Below, one piece after another: positions 1 to 8,838 of a stretch of DNA of 64,000 nucleotides; positions within the stretch are counted from its first letter, which is position 1, and each line of letters starts with the position of its first letter. Below the pieces are notes generated by a model. That model had not been told where the DNA came from. It was given only the letters and a program-made list of their open reading frames with translations, and did not search any database. Position numbers and translations under genes: made by a program. The stretch comes from Psychrobacillus psychrodurans (GTDB lineage Bacteria > Bacillota > Bacilli > Bacillales_A > Planococcaceae), in NCBI GenBank assembly GCA_900114885.1, contig FOUN01000001.1, positions 1 to 64,000 on the forward strand. Reading direction: 5' to 3'.

Positions 1-94
1 CACTGTAATATAAATTGAACCGCCGTATACGGAACCGTATGTACGGTGGTGTGAGAGGGGCGAAAATAATTAAATTATTTTCCCTCTACTCGAT
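1..94 (+). mobile_element. 3' end of a group II intron (domains V and VI)
   Basis: Positions 19-50 form a domain V-like hairpin: ACCGCCGTA (19-27) pairs with TACGGTGGT (42-50), with an inner TACGG/CCGTA pairing (28-32 with 35-39). A domain VI-like hairpin follows: GAGGG (55-59) with CCCTC (82-86) and AAAATAAT (63-70) with ATTATTTT (74-81), then the tail TACTCGAT (87-94), typical of the 3' end of bacterial group II introns. The reverse transcriptase/maturase gene, if present, lies to the left outside the window. The 3' boundary near 94 is inferred from that tail. Bases 95-169 hold nothing I can recognise. Confidence 0.75.
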
Positions 95-169
95 TTATAT
101 ACTGTGGCAGATTCAAATTAATTCTGATTTGTATTAATACCAGTATATCCTTTTACAAAACGGTCTTGC

Positions 170-1909
170 TTAATATTTCGGTATAGCTACCCAATGCTCT
201 GGGGATACCTCTACTAACTCCGATTGACTTAATTGGTATTTGTCTATTTCTAAATTTTCTTCCATTAGGGCCCGTTTTTTCTTTGCTTCAATTTTAGGAT
301 CTGGAATTGGAATTGCAGCTAGTAGTGATTTTGTATATGGATGCTGAGGGTTAGAATATAGCTCCTCGCTTTCTGCAAGCTCAACAATTTTTCCTGCGTA
401 CATTACTGCTACCCTATCACTAATATGCTTGACCATCGATAAATCATGAGCAATAAACAAATAGGTAAGTCCTAAACGATGCTGAAGGTCCTCAAGTAAC
501 TCGACGATTTGAGATTGTATAGAGACATCTAAAGCAGATAATGGTTCATCGCAAACGATAAAATCAGGTTCTACAGCAAGTGCACGAGCAATTCCAATTC
601 TTTGACGTTGTCCACCAGAAAATTCATGTGGATAACGCATAGCATGTTCAGGTTTTAGACCAACCATAATGAGTAATTCTTCCACACGCTTTTTTCTTTC
701 CTCATTGCTTTTACTTAAACGATGAATATCTAGAGCTTGCCCGATTATATCCAGCACTTTAAATCGTGGATTTAATGAAGAATAAGGATCTTGAAAGATC
801 ATTTGCATATGTCTACGCATTGTTTTCATTTCATTTTTACTTAGCCTATTTATAGCTACCCCTTGATATAGTACATCGCCATCTGTTGGCTCATGGAGTC
901 GTAATATTGCTCTACCGGTTGTAGATTTACCTGACCCCGATTCTCCTACTAACCCAAGTGTTTCACCCGGTTTTATGAAGAAACTAATGTTATCAACAGC
1001 TTTAAGTACATTTCCTTTTCCAGAATTGAAATGTTGCTTAAGAGAACGTACATCTAGTAAAGGCTTTCCGTCTTCTGTTCCGATAGAACGGAGAGAAGGG
1101 CGTTTAGGTTTTTTTTTCTCATCCAAGCGTGGGAGTGCATTGAGTAGTTTTTTTGTATAGTCATGTTGAGGGTTTTCAAAAATTTCTTCTGTTGTCCCAG
1201 TTTCAACAATTTCCCCATTTCTCATGACTGCTACTCGGTCACACATCCCTGCAACTACACCTAAATCATGTGTGATTAAAATAATGGATGTTCCGAAACG
1301 TATCTGCATATCTTTCATTAGGTTTAATATTTGTGCTTGAATCGTAACATCAAGTGCAGTTGTAGGTTCATCCGCAATCAGTAGAGTAGGGCGGCAAGCC
1401 AATGCTATTGCTATCATGACCCTTTGACGCATTCCACCAGAAAATTCATGAGGGTACTGATTGAACCGACCTTCACTATCTTTAATCCCTACTAGCTTGA
1501 GAAGTTCAAGTGCTTGTTTTTTTGCATCCTTCTTGGATAACTTTTGGTGTTTCATAAGACTTTCAGCTATTTGCTTTCCAATTCGGATAGTAGGATTAAG
1601 GGAGGTCATTGGGTCTTGGAAGATCATGCTAATATCCTGACCTCGGATACTTTCCATCTCTTTTTCTGACTTGTTTATAAGATTTTCACCGAGAAATTCA
1701 ATCTCGCCGTTTTTCAGCAAAGAAGGAGGGGAGGGAAGAAGTCTCATGATTGAACGAGCAGTAACACTCTTTCCACTACCGGATTCTCCAACAATTCCAA
1801 TAGTTTCACCTTTTTTCACATCAAAACTTACCCCTCGCACAGCCTCAAATTCTGTTTCGTTCGTTAGAAACGAGATATTTAAATCTTTCACTCTTAGAAC
1901 AGTCTCCAA
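170..1909 (-). CDS. Oligopeptide ABC transporter, fused double ATPase (DppD-DppF type)
   Basis: Cytoplasmic ATPase that would energise the importer encoded divergently at 2473-7270. Two complete ABC domains lie in one chain, each with Walker A GESGSGKS (about residues 41-48 and 321-328), a signature ([16 protein letters not shown]) and Walker B (LLIADEP, FIVCDEP). The second domain ends with the oligopeptide-family tail ([13 protein letters not shown]). Most peptide importers use two separate ATPases; fused forms such as GsiA are known. The open frame reaches a GTG at 1918, but AGGTAGGTG sits about 6 nt before the TTG at 1909, so that start is preferred (579 aa). It is divergent from the permease genes, with a 560-nt gap holding a repeat. 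No clear terminator follows. Confidence 0.9.
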   Translation of the reverse strand: METVLRVKDLNISFLTNETEFEAVRGVSFDVKKGETIGIVGESGSGKSVTARSIMRLLPSPPSLLKNGEIEFLGENLINKSEKEMESIRGQDISMIFQDPMTSLNPTIRIGKQIAESLMKHQKLSKKDAKKQALELLKLVGIKDSEGRFNQYPHEFSGGMRQRVMIAIALACRPTLLIADEPTTALDVTIQAQILNLMKDMQIRFGTSIILITHDLGVVAGMCDRVAVMRNGEIVETGTTEEIFENPQHDYTKKLLNALPRLDEKKKPKRPSLRSIGTEDGKPLLDVRSLKQHFNSGKGNVLKAVDNISFFIKPGETLGLVGESGSGKSTTGRAILRLHEPTDGDVLYQGVAINRLSKNEMKTMRRHMQMIFQDPYSSLNPRFKVLDIIGQALDIHRLSKSNEERKKRVEELLIMVGLKPEHAMRYPHEFSGGQRQRIGIARALAVEPDFIVCDEPLSALDVSIQSQIVELLEDLQHRLGLTYLFIAHDLSMVKHISDRVAVMYAGKIVELAESEELYSNPQHPYTKSLLAAIPIPDPKIEAKKKRALMEENLEIDKYQLSQSELVEVSPEHWVAIPKY

Positions 1910-2027
1910 TATAAACACCTACCTAATTCAGTATATGTAATTAATCATGTCTATTTCATAACTACTTGTTTTACTTAAAAATACGGATATTTATTTAATA
2001 AAGAAACTTTTTAATGGGTTTTTAAAA

Positions 2028-2085
2028 GTCGATTCCATCGCTTGGATCGGCAAGCGTTCGACTAGAATGGAAATCATATAAAACC
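2028..2085 (+). repeat. Possible remnant of the dispersed repeat family
   Basis: The stretch GGCAAGCGTTCGACTAGAAT followed by GGAAATCAT resembles the distal part of the type B repeat (CGGAAAGCGTCCG, then a GGAAATCAA motif) just downstream. It may be a decayed partial copy. The match is short and imperfect. Confidence 0.35.
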
Positions 2086-2126
2086 AGGAATACTTATGTG
2101 ATATTTTACTGAATTATCCCTTTACT

Positions 2127-2345
2127 TAAAGTGGACTTCGTTGATTGGAGCGTAAGACGGCGATTCCAGTGGGAACAACTCGAACTGAAAGCCTTGCAGG
2201 AAAGACATTGGTCGAACTCTGTTTGACCAATGTCTTTGCGACGAGTAACCGCAGGAGCATATGTTTTCGCAGTGACGAGGAGATTGAAGTCGTGCCCACG
2301 GAAAGCATCCGTCTAGAGAGGAAATCAACTTTGTTCGGATTTTAC
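2127..2345 (+). repeat. Dispersed intergenic repeat, type B, copy 1
   Basis: Shares an ordered set of blocks with 7741-7986, 48619-48820 and 55918-56094: GTTGATTGGAGCG, a GACTCCAGTGGGAACA-like block, GCGACGAG, CCGTGCCCACGGAAAGCGTC and GGAAATCAAC. Inside is a near-perfect hairpin, AAAGACATTGGTC pairing with GACCAATGTCTTT (about 2198-2234). GC is clearly higher than in the flanks. Short open frames on both strands here are repeat sequence and lack ribosome binding sites. Confidence 0.85.
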
Positions 2346-2393
2346 TACTAATTACTTCTTTATGAAATTGGCTCAATTAATAAATAAATGTCA

Positions 2394-2422
2394 TTGACTT
2401 AATAAAATTCAAAATCTATACT
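2394..2422 (+). promoter_or_regulatory. Sigma-A-type promoter of the permease/SBP operon
   Basis: TTGACT (2394-2399), a 17-nt spacer and TATACT (2417-2422), about 50 nt before the AGAAAGGAGG site of the first permease gene. It lies just downstream of the repeat. Confidence 0.65.
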
Positions 2423-2472
2423 ATACAATACCACTAGGAATTCTAATATATCAGAAAGGAGGTAAATAGTCG

Positions 2473-3918
2473 ATGGGAATAAATAAAGAACCATCGGTGA
2501 ATTTAGTTTTTTTTGATCATCTTGCGTATATATTTGAAAAAATGATGAAGAGAAATACTTATAAATATTTGTTGCTTCTTCTAGGGTTTCCCTTACATGT
2601 CGTTATTTTTATCATCTACCGATTGAAGAGAAACAATGATACATATTCTATTATTCATAAAAAAATAAATGCTTCGTTACAAACGTCAGGGCTCAAAGAA
2701 CAATTAAAAAGTGAATTCAAAGAACAATACGTCCGGAAACATGCTTTCTTTCATGAGACAGTGGATGAACAGCATATGAACAGTGAAGTAGATAGGCTTG
2801 CACAAGAAAAATACTCGAAGTTACTTGCGGAAAATATTGATGCTGAGTATGAACAGCAAGGTTTAGTAAAGCTCAATTATATTTCGTATTTTAGAGATTT
2901 ACTAAAAAAACCACTGTTTTTAATTGTTTCGTTTATCCCTGGAGTACTAATGTATATACTGCTTTTTTTGATTAGTAATTTCTTTATTAAATTTGTTTTC
3001 GAACGTCTAGTTATGAGTGTTTTAGTTATTGCGGGGGTCTCGGTTCTAGTGTTTACTATTTTGTATTTGTCACCTTTCGATCCCGCAGCGAATCTTTTAG
3101 GAGAAGCTGCAACAAAAGAGCAAATAGCATCTTTTAATCATACCTATGGTTTGGATCTGCCTTACTTGGCACAATTATGGAATGCTGTAAAAGGCATTTT
3201 CACGTTTGACCTAGGAGCTTCCTTTACTGGAAATGAAGACGTTGCAGCAAGCATTGCTAATAAGTTTCCTATCACTTTAACAATTGCGATTTTCTCACTC
3301 TTGATGGCAGTTGTTATAGCAATACCAGTTGGAATCATTTCAGCAACTAGACAAAACACATTTTTAGATTATTCGTTTATGTTTATAGCGTTAATTGGTT
3401 TATCTATTCCGAATTTCTGGCAGGGCTTAATATTTATCTTGAATTTTTCTATTAAATTGCAATGGTTACCAGCGACTTATAATCCTCAGAATTTGTTATC
3501 TATTATTATGCCTGTAATAGTTTTAGGGACGGGGCTTACAGCATCTGTTGCAAGAATGACTCGCTCCTCTATGCTAGAAATAATAAATGAAGATTATATT
3601 ATTACGGCAAAAGCTAAGGGGCTTAATGAGCGTCAGGTACTTTGGAAACATGCAATTGGTAATGCTATGATTCCCATCATTACAGTAATTGGATTGCTGT
3701 TTGGGGATATGCTCGGTGGAGCCGCTGTTACTGAGAAAGTTTTCAATGTTAGTGGTATAGGAAGCTATATCGTTGATAAGCAGTTTATTCCTGACATTCC
3801 TGCCATCATGGGTGGGGTAATTTATATTGCTATAACAATTTCATTAGTAAACGTGCTCATCGATATTTTGTATGCGTTTTTCGACCCTCGCATTCGATCT
3901 AAGATGAAGCAACTGTAA
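2473..3918 (+). CDS. Peptide ABC transporter permease (DppB-like) with about 175-residue N-terminal extension
   Basis: Inner-membrane permease of an oligopeptide-type importer. The ordinary DppB core begins near residue 177 (FERLVMSVLVIAGVSVLVF) and carries the YGLDLP segment and the EAA loop DYIITAKAKGLNERQVLWKHA for the ATPase contact. Before it lie about 175 residues not found in classical DppB: a hydrophobic segment around residues 32-52, a charged, largely helical stretch (about 55-145, rich in K, E and Q), and a further hydrophobic segment near 150-175. The start has a strong site (AGAAAGGAGG) and the extension is in frame without stops, so it appears to be real coding sequence. The next gene starts 20 nt downstream. 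Confidence 0.88.
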   Translation: MGINKEPSVNLVFFDHLAYIFEKMMKRNTYKYLLLLLGFPLHVVIFIIYRLKRNNDTYSIIHKKINASLQTSGLKEQLKSEFKEQYVRKHAFFHETVDEQHMNSEVDRLAQEKYSKLLAENIDAEYEQQGLVKLNYISYFRDLLKKPLFLIVSFIPGVLMYILLFLISNFFIKFVFERLVMSVLVIAGVSVLVFTILYLSPFDPAANLLGEAATKEQIASFNHTYGLDLPYLAQLWNAVKGIFTFDLGASFTGNEDVAASIANKFPITLTIAIFSLLMAVVIAIPVGIISATRQNTFLDYSFMFIALIGLSIPNFWQGLIFILNFSIKLQWLPATYNPQNLLSIIMPVIVLGTGLTASVARMTRSSMLEIINEDYIITAKAKGLNERQVLWKHAIGNAMIPIITVIGLLFGDMLGGAAVTEKVFNVSGIGSYIVDKQFIPDIPAIMGGVIYIAITISLVNVLIDILYAFFDPRIRSKMKQL

Positions 3919-3937
3919 TTTAGAAGTAGGTGTAGAG

Positions 3938-5428
3938 GTGAATTCATTTAAAAAACATGCTTTGAAATTGTCTCGGGAGTATACGCAAGCAAACTTTGCA
4001 TGGGTTCTTTCTTTCGCAGTAAGCCTGGTTTTCCTGATAAATAGTTTCAACTACAAAGAAGGAACGATTAAGTCTCTTGTTTTTACTATATTTATAGTTT
4101 ACGCCGTATTCACTGTATATCAATTATTCCTAACCTGGAAAATTAAAAAAGATCTTTTGAAATTTGGTGCAATACAACCTACTACAAGAAAGCTCGGATA
4201 TATTCAACTTTTAAGTATATTGAGTGCAAATGTTTTTACGGCATCATTTGCTTTTAACTTGATTAAAAAGAAAAAAACACCAGAGTATACGTTTGCTGTA
4301 TATATGTTATTTACACAAATTTTCGTAATTGCTGTCTCGGCTTTCAACTTATTTAAACCGTATGTGACAGATACTTTTGTTCCTGCTATGGGTATTCTTC
4401 TAGGAATCCTGTTTTTTCAAATAGTGACCTTAGTTCTTGTGGGGAAATATGTACAGGATGAATCGGCGCCATCTTGGTTCCTTATCATTGCTGTATTATT
4501 AATTATTTCATCACTAACTGGAAATTTGTTTAATCTGTTACTGGGTATTAGTTTAGCCATTAAGGCTCGCAGCTACGATCGTTCTAGAATTATGAAGTGG
4601 AACACGATGTGGAATAAAATTACTCGGAATTCCACTGCAATATTAGGATTGTTCTTCATCATTCTTATGCTTTCTCTATCAGTTTGTAGCAAGTATACAT
4701 TCGATTATGATTTGGCTGTTGAAAATGACTATGGAAGTTTGCTACAAAAACCAAGCTTAGAACATCCCTTTGGAACTGATGATTTTGGTAGAGACCTATT
4801 TTCAAGAATTATTTTTGGAGCAAGAATATCTCTTCTGGTAGGATTTGCGTCTACAATCATTCCGCTAATTATTGGCGGGTTTCTTGGAGCAATAGCGGGC
4901 TATTATACGAAACGAGCGGATAACATTATTATGAGATTGCTAGATATTTTGTATGCTATTCCAGGAATTTTGCTTGCCATAGCTATTATTGCTGCATTCG
5001 GAGCTAACACGATGAATCTAATACTAGCTCTTAGTGTTGGTGCCATTCCAAGCTATGCACGAACGATGAGGGCGAACGTACTTATGGTATCGAATTATGA
5101 ATATGTAGATTCTGCACGTGCATTAGGTTCGTCTGACTTATCTATAATTTTTAAGCAGATTGTACCAAACTCTCTTGCGCCAATGATTGTAAAAGCCACT
5201 TTAACTATTGGTGGCGCTGTAATTGCAACTAGTAGCTTAAGTTTCCTTGGACTAGGGGTTGAACCACATATTCCAGAATGGGGAAATATTTTAAAAATAG
5301 GAAGTACTTATCTTGAATCTCATGCCTATCTAGCAATTATACCGGGGCTAGCAATTATAGGTCTTGTATTATCTTTCAATTTTTTAGGAGATGGGTTAAG
5401 AGATGCTTTTGATCCGAGGATGGATTAA
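3938..5428 (+). CDS. Peptide ABC transporter permease (DppC-like) with about 220-residue N-terminal membrane domain
   Basis: Second permease of the importer. The canonical DppC core starts near residue 225 (WNKITRNSTAILGLFF) and contains HPFGTDDFGRDLFSRIIFGARISL and the EAA loop (EYVDSARALGSSD). The first 220 residues form a separate domain with about five hydrophobic segments, for example around 20-40, 45-65, 85-105, 118-140 and 180-200. I recognise no family for it. Start is GTG with AGGTG upstream. Both permeases carrying unusual N-terminal additions suggests a transporter subtype in which the additions pack together; that is inference. Confidence 0.88.
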   Translation: MNSFKKHALKLSREYTQANFAWVLSFAVSLVFLINSFNYKEGTIKSLVFTIFIVYAVFTVYQLFLTWKIKKDLLKFGAIQPTTRKLGYIQLLSILSANVFTASFAFNLIKKKKTPEYTFAVYMLFTQIFVIAVSAFNLFKPYVTDTFVPAMGILLGILFFQIVTLVLVGKYVQDESAPSWFLIIAVLLIISSLTGNLFNLLLGISLAIKARSYDRSRIMKWNTMWNKITRNSTAILGLFFIILMLSLSVCSKYTFDYDLAVENDYGSLLQKPSLEHPFGTDDFGRDLFSRIIFGARISLLVGFASTIIPLIIGGFLGAIAGYYTKRADNIIMRLLDILYAIPGILLAIAIIAAFGANTMNLILALSVGAIPSYARTMRANVLMVSNYEYVDSARALGSSDLSIIFKQIVPNSLAPMIVKATLTIGGAVIATSSLSFLGLGVEPHIPEWGNILKIGSTYLESHAYLAIIPGLAIIGLVLSFNFLGDGLRDAFDPRMD

Positions 5429-5458
5429 AAAAATAATATTATATAGGAGGACATGGAT

Positions 5459-7270
5459 ATGAAAAAAAGTTTATTGGCAATACTGTTTAGCTTTGTATTG
5501 ATATTAGCTGGATGCGTAAATACGAAGTCTGACGTAGCGGACAAAGGAAATGATAATAAAGATGTAAAAACGGATGATACTCCGGTCGCTATTGAACTGT
5601 TAGGTATGAGTACTGGGGAAGCGGATATGAACATCGTACGTGATCAACTGATTAAAAATGGTTTTGATGTGAAGCTGAATATCCAACCAGATTACGGAAG
5701 CTTTACAGCTCAAAAAGATGCTGGTAACTATGATTTAGCACTATCTAGCTGGACAACAGTTACAGGGAATCCTGATTATGCGGTACGTTCACTATTCAAA
5801 TCAGACGGTGACAATAGTATTATGTCTGATGAAGAAGTGGATAAGTTAATTGATAAAGCAAGTACAGAAACGGAAGAAGATTTTACAGAAACATATAAAC
5901 AATTAGAGCAACATCTTGTTCTGGATAAAGCATATATTGCACCTCTTTATAATTCATTCAAAGCACAGGGCGTAAACAAAGAAATTTTAAATGCAGATAC
6001 GGTAAGACTGGCAAAATCACGTGCAGTTGCATGGGAGTCTATTGACTTTACAGACACTTCTAACAGAGCAACACAACCATTAATAATGCAGCAAGCAATT
6101 GGAGCACTAACATCTTTAGATCCGATTAAGGGAAATGACGGTTCTATTAATACGTTAAACACTAATATGTATGTAAGACTTGTAAATTTAACAGATGACG
6201 ATAAAGTTGTTTCAGATGGCTCATTATCACTTAATCATGCAATTGCCGAAGGGAATCAATCTTATTACTTCCTTCTTCGTGATGATATAAACTTTGCTGC
6301 CGTTGCAGATAAAAAAGCAGTTGATACTGGGGAACGCGTTGGTGCAGATGATGTTGTATTCTCGATGAACCGTGCTAAAGACGAAAAGTCTGTACCAGAT
6401 CACCGCACATATAGCTTACATGAAAGTATGGAAGCAATCGAAGTAGTAACGGACCTGTCAGAGCTTGATGTCAAACAATCTGGAAGCGATGTTACTGTAA
6501 AGGAAGCTCTTGAAAATGGCTTAGATGCTAAAATCACAGAATTAGTAGTAGACAAAAATACAGCAGATAATGCAGCAGGAAAATATCAAGTAGTTAAAAT
6601 TACTACTGTAAATCCTTTCCCGCAAGTACTAAATTATTTAGCTCACCAATCTGCTGGAATCGTATCTAAGAAACAAGTAGAAAGCATAAATACGTACGAT
6701 GTCGAAACATTTGATGTAAATACAGATATTCCTTATGGAGACCAAAACACAGTTACAGAAGGTGACAAGTATAACAATACGTTATATGCAAGCGGTCCTT
6801 ACATCTTGTCATTTAAAAATGATTACGAAGCTATATTCTTGAAGAATCCAGCGTACATGACAGGAACAGAAAATGAAGCTAAAATCTCCAATGTAACTGT
6901 ACGTTTCATACAAGATCCGGATAGCGCGCTCTCAGCATTACGTAATGGAGAAATCCATATATTCAATGGAGTACCAGAAACAAAATATGACCTAGTAGAG
7001 GGTGATAGTAAATTAACCCTTCAAAAAAATGACAGTAACGCTGTATCCTATCTGTTGTTCAATACTCAAAATCGTGAAGTATCTAATAGTGAAGATTTAA
7101 GAAAAGCTATTCTGTATTCCATTAACCAAGATGAAATTTTGAATTATTACCAAGGAAACAAAAACAAAGCAGTTTCTACTGTAAGTCCACTTGTTGATAC
7201 TGGAAATGAGGTAGTTGCAGATCCAGCGAAAGTGAAGGAGTTCTTAGAAGCTTACCATGCAAGTAAATAA
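5459..7270 (+). CDS. Circularly permuted oligopeptide-binding lipoprotein (SBP family 5)
   Basis: Lipid-anchored binding protein of the importer, with signal peptide and lipobox LAGC. The ATG at 5459 (603 aa) is 8 nt from AGGAGG; the in-frame ATG at 5453 is too close. The family-5 fold is present in swapped order. Residues about 45-185 carry what is normally C-terminal (GFDVKLNIQPDYGSF, NYDLALSSW, SDEEVDKLIDKA, DKAYIAPLY). Residues about 195-600 carry what is normally N-terminal and central (LDPIKGNDG, YYFLLRDDINF, ADDVVFSMNRA, QDPDSALSALRNGEI, DLRKAILYSINQDEI). The protein ends at DPAKVKEFLEAYHASK, where ordinary members continue from DPEKAKxLL into the C-terminal lobe. Both lobes look intact. 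Third gene of the plus-strand operon, closed by a terminator. Confidence 0.88.
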   Translation: MKKSLLAILFSFVLILAGCVNTKSDVADKGNDNKDVKTDDTPVAIELLGMSTGEADMNIVRDQLIKNGFDVKLNIQPDYGSFTAQKDAGNYDLALSSWTTVTGNPDYAVRSLFKSDGDNSIMSDEEVDKLIDKASTETEEDFTETYKQLEQHLVLDKAYIAPLYNSFKAQGVNKEILNADTVRLAKSRAVAWESIDFTDTSNRATQPLIMQQAIGALTSLDPIKGNDGSINTLNTNMYVRLVNLTDDDKVVSDGSLSLNHAIAEGNQSYYFLLRDDINFAAVADKKAVDTGERVGADDVVFSMNRAKDEKSVPDHRTYSLHESMEAIEVVTDLSELDVKQSGSDVTVKEALENGLDAKITELVVDKNTADNAAGKYQVVKITTVNPFPQVLNYLAHQSAGIVSKKQVESINTYDVETFDVNTDIPYGDQNTVTEGDKYNNTLYASGPYILSFKNDYEAIFLKNPAYMTGTENEAKISNVTVRFIQDPDSALSALRNGEIHIFNGVPETKYDLVEGDSKLTLQKNDSNAVSYLLFNTQNREVSNSEDLRKAILYSINQDEILNYYQGNKNKAVSTVSPLVDTGNEVVADPAKVKEFLEAYHASK

Positions 7271-7280
7271 TAATTATAAA

Positions 7281-7332
7281 GCACCGGTTTCTAATACAAA
7301 TTTCGATTTGTATTAGAGGCTGGTGTTTTTTT
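7281..7332 (+). terminator. Rho-independent terminator of the peptide transporter operon
   Basis: CACCGGTTTCTAATACAAAT pairs with ATTTGTATTAGAGGCTGGTG around a TTCG loop, then a T run (7326-7332). Confidence 0.9.
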
Positions 7333-7356
7333 GAAAAAGATAAGAAAGTATAAAAA

Positions 7357-7610
7357 AATGTCCCGTGAACACTGGGTTTTCGACACTTTTAAGAGTGAAT
7401 AATCCTGCTGATTTCCGTTTCAGGTGGAGTACGAAGGCTAAGTGCGCCACGTCGTGTGGCAACGCCTTCGTGACCAACATCCTGTTGGCCTCCGCGGGGG
7501 GAGCGATGAACCACCACCGCCCCTTCGGGTACGTTGTGATGTTTCACCTGTCTCCCTCATCCCGCCGGAGTCGCCACCTTTCACTTCAATCAATGTAATG
7601 AGTATTACTC
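7357..7610 (-). repeat. Dispersed intergenic repeat, type A
   Basis: Read on the minus strand it begins TTGATTGAAGTGAAAGGTGG, continues GCGACTCCGGCGGGAT and ends near GGATTATTCACTCTTAAAAG and CAGTGTTCACGGGACA. The same blocks recur at 40605-40665 and 55757-55917, and the distal end at 48368-48404. It contains GC-rich self-complementary segments (around 7440-7520). It faces the type B copy at 7741 head to head. Open frames across it are treated as spurious. Confidence 0.75.
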
Positions 7611-7740
7611 CACTAGGTGATTTGGCAAAGAATATTGCTTTGATGATAAGATTTTCCTTATTAATAGCGCTAATTTCATCTGGACGTTTTATCATATAAT
7701 CCTCGTTTATTTAGTTGACTTGTTTCCAATTATCCGTTTT

Positions 7741-7986
7741 GTAAAGTGAACATGGTTGATTGGAGTGCAGGGCGGAGACTCCAGTGGGAACAGTACGAGC
7801 TGAAAGCTCCGCAGGAAGGACATTGGTCAACTTTTTTTGACCAATGTCTTTGCGACGAGTAACCGCAGGAGCATATGTTTTTGGAGTGACGAGGAGATTG
7901 AAGCCGTGCCCACGGAAAGCGTCCGCCCGGAGCGGAAATTAACGGCATGTCTATGTTTCTGTTCTTAAAGGACCGGGTGTCTTCTT
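7741..7986 (+). repeat. Dispersed intergenic repeat, type B, copy 2
   Basis: Contains GGTTGATTGGAG, GGAGACTCCAGTGGGAACAG, GCGACGAGTAACCGCAGGAG, GCCGTGCCCACGGAAAGCGT, GGAAATTAACGGCAT and the end TTCTGTTCTTAAAGGACCGG. It has the same internal hairpin as copy 1 (GACATTGGTCAA with TTGACCAATGTC) but a different loop, so the pairing persists while the loop varies. Confidence 0.88.
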
Positions 7987-8077
7987 TCATCAAAGGATGT
8001 AGTATTCTTTAAAAAAATAATTTGTAAAGTATAATTAGTGAGTATATAAATTTAAAATAGCTTCAGGGGGTTAAGAT

Positions 8078-8716
8078 ATGGTTTCCAACAAAATGAATGC
8101 GCAAAAATTGGCTTATGAATACATTCGAGAATCTATGCTTAATGGAACTTATAAAGGCGGAATGAAGCTCGTAGAAGAACGTCTTGCTGATGAGATTGGT
8201 GTTAGTCGTACACCAATTCGTGAAGCGATTAAAAGATTAGAGCAAGAAGGTTTAATTAAGAACAAGCATATTTATAATCCTACAGCACAGGATTTGATAT
8301 ACATATATGAGATGCGCATAGTACTAGAAAGTTTTGCAGCAAATAGAGCGGCGAAAAATATGACAGCAGAAAAGGTTAAAGAACTTGAGAATACCATACA
8401 GAAATCTCGTGACTCGCTTATGGAAGGACAGTCAAAAAATATATACAATGCAAACCAACGCTTTCATGAATTAATTATAAATGAATGTCAAAACCCAATA
8501 ATGATTGAAAGGTTAGAACAAGCTCAGACAATTTTCTATTTATTTAGCTTAAGGCTCGATATATATAGTCGACCACATATAATAGATGAGCATGAAGAAA
8601 TTTACAAAGCCATTAAGAATAAAAATGAACAACTTGCTGGTGATCTAATGTCTAAACATTTATATAAAGACATGAATTTTACTCTGGAGATTATCGGTAG
8701 GAATGGACAGTTTTAG
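8078..8716 (+). CDS. GntR-family transcriptional regulator, FCD (FadR) subfamily
   Basis: DNA-binding repressor or activator, 212 aa. The winged helix-turn-helix is at residues about 10-75 (KLVEERLADEIGVSRTPIRE and the following EAIKRLEQEGLI). The helical FCD ligand domain follows (YEMRIVLESFAANRAA, FHELIINECQNP, DEHEEIYKAIKNKNEQLA). The start has AGGGGG 7 nt upstream. Members of this family usually sense organic or sugar acids and control the adjacent catabolic operon. Here the next plus-strand operon is a sugar/gluconate-type dehydrogenase preceded by two copies of a TTGTATACAA-core palindrome, which is the expected kind of site; that it is the target is inference. Confidence 0.9.
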   Translation: MVSNKMNAQKLAYEYIRESMLNGTYKGGMKLVEERLADEIGVSRTPIREAIKRLEQEGLIKNKHIYNPTAQDLIYIYEMRIVLESFAANRAAKNMTAEKVKELENTIQKSRDSLMEGQSKNIYNANQRFHELIINECQNPIMIERLEQAQTIFYLFSLRLDIYSRPHIIDEHEEIYKAIKNKNEQLAGDLMSKHLYKDMNFTLEIIGRNGQF

Positions 8717-8799
8717 AGTACACCAAGATGATCAAATTGCATTTCCAAAAACGAATTTATCCGCAATACGAAAATAAATAATTTTTTAACATACATAAA

Positions 8800-8833
8800 G
8801 CACTAATTCTACAATTTGCAAATGAATTAGTGC
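8800..8833 (+). terminator. Possible transcription terminator after the GntR gene
   Basis: GCACTAATTC pairs with GAATTAGTGC around a 14-nt loop. It lacks a good T run, so it could instead be an RNA-stabilising hairpin. Confidence 0.4.
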
Positions 8834-8838
8834 TACCT

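Noticed and set aside
2122-2376. Overlapping short open frames on both strands
   Set aside because: They lie wholly in the type B repeat, have no ribosome site, and equivalent frames in other copies differ.
7438-7993. Open frames of 77-87 codons across the non-coding gap
   Set aside because: They fall in type A and type B repeats; the Pro/Arg-rich products reflect GC-rich palindromes, not protein.
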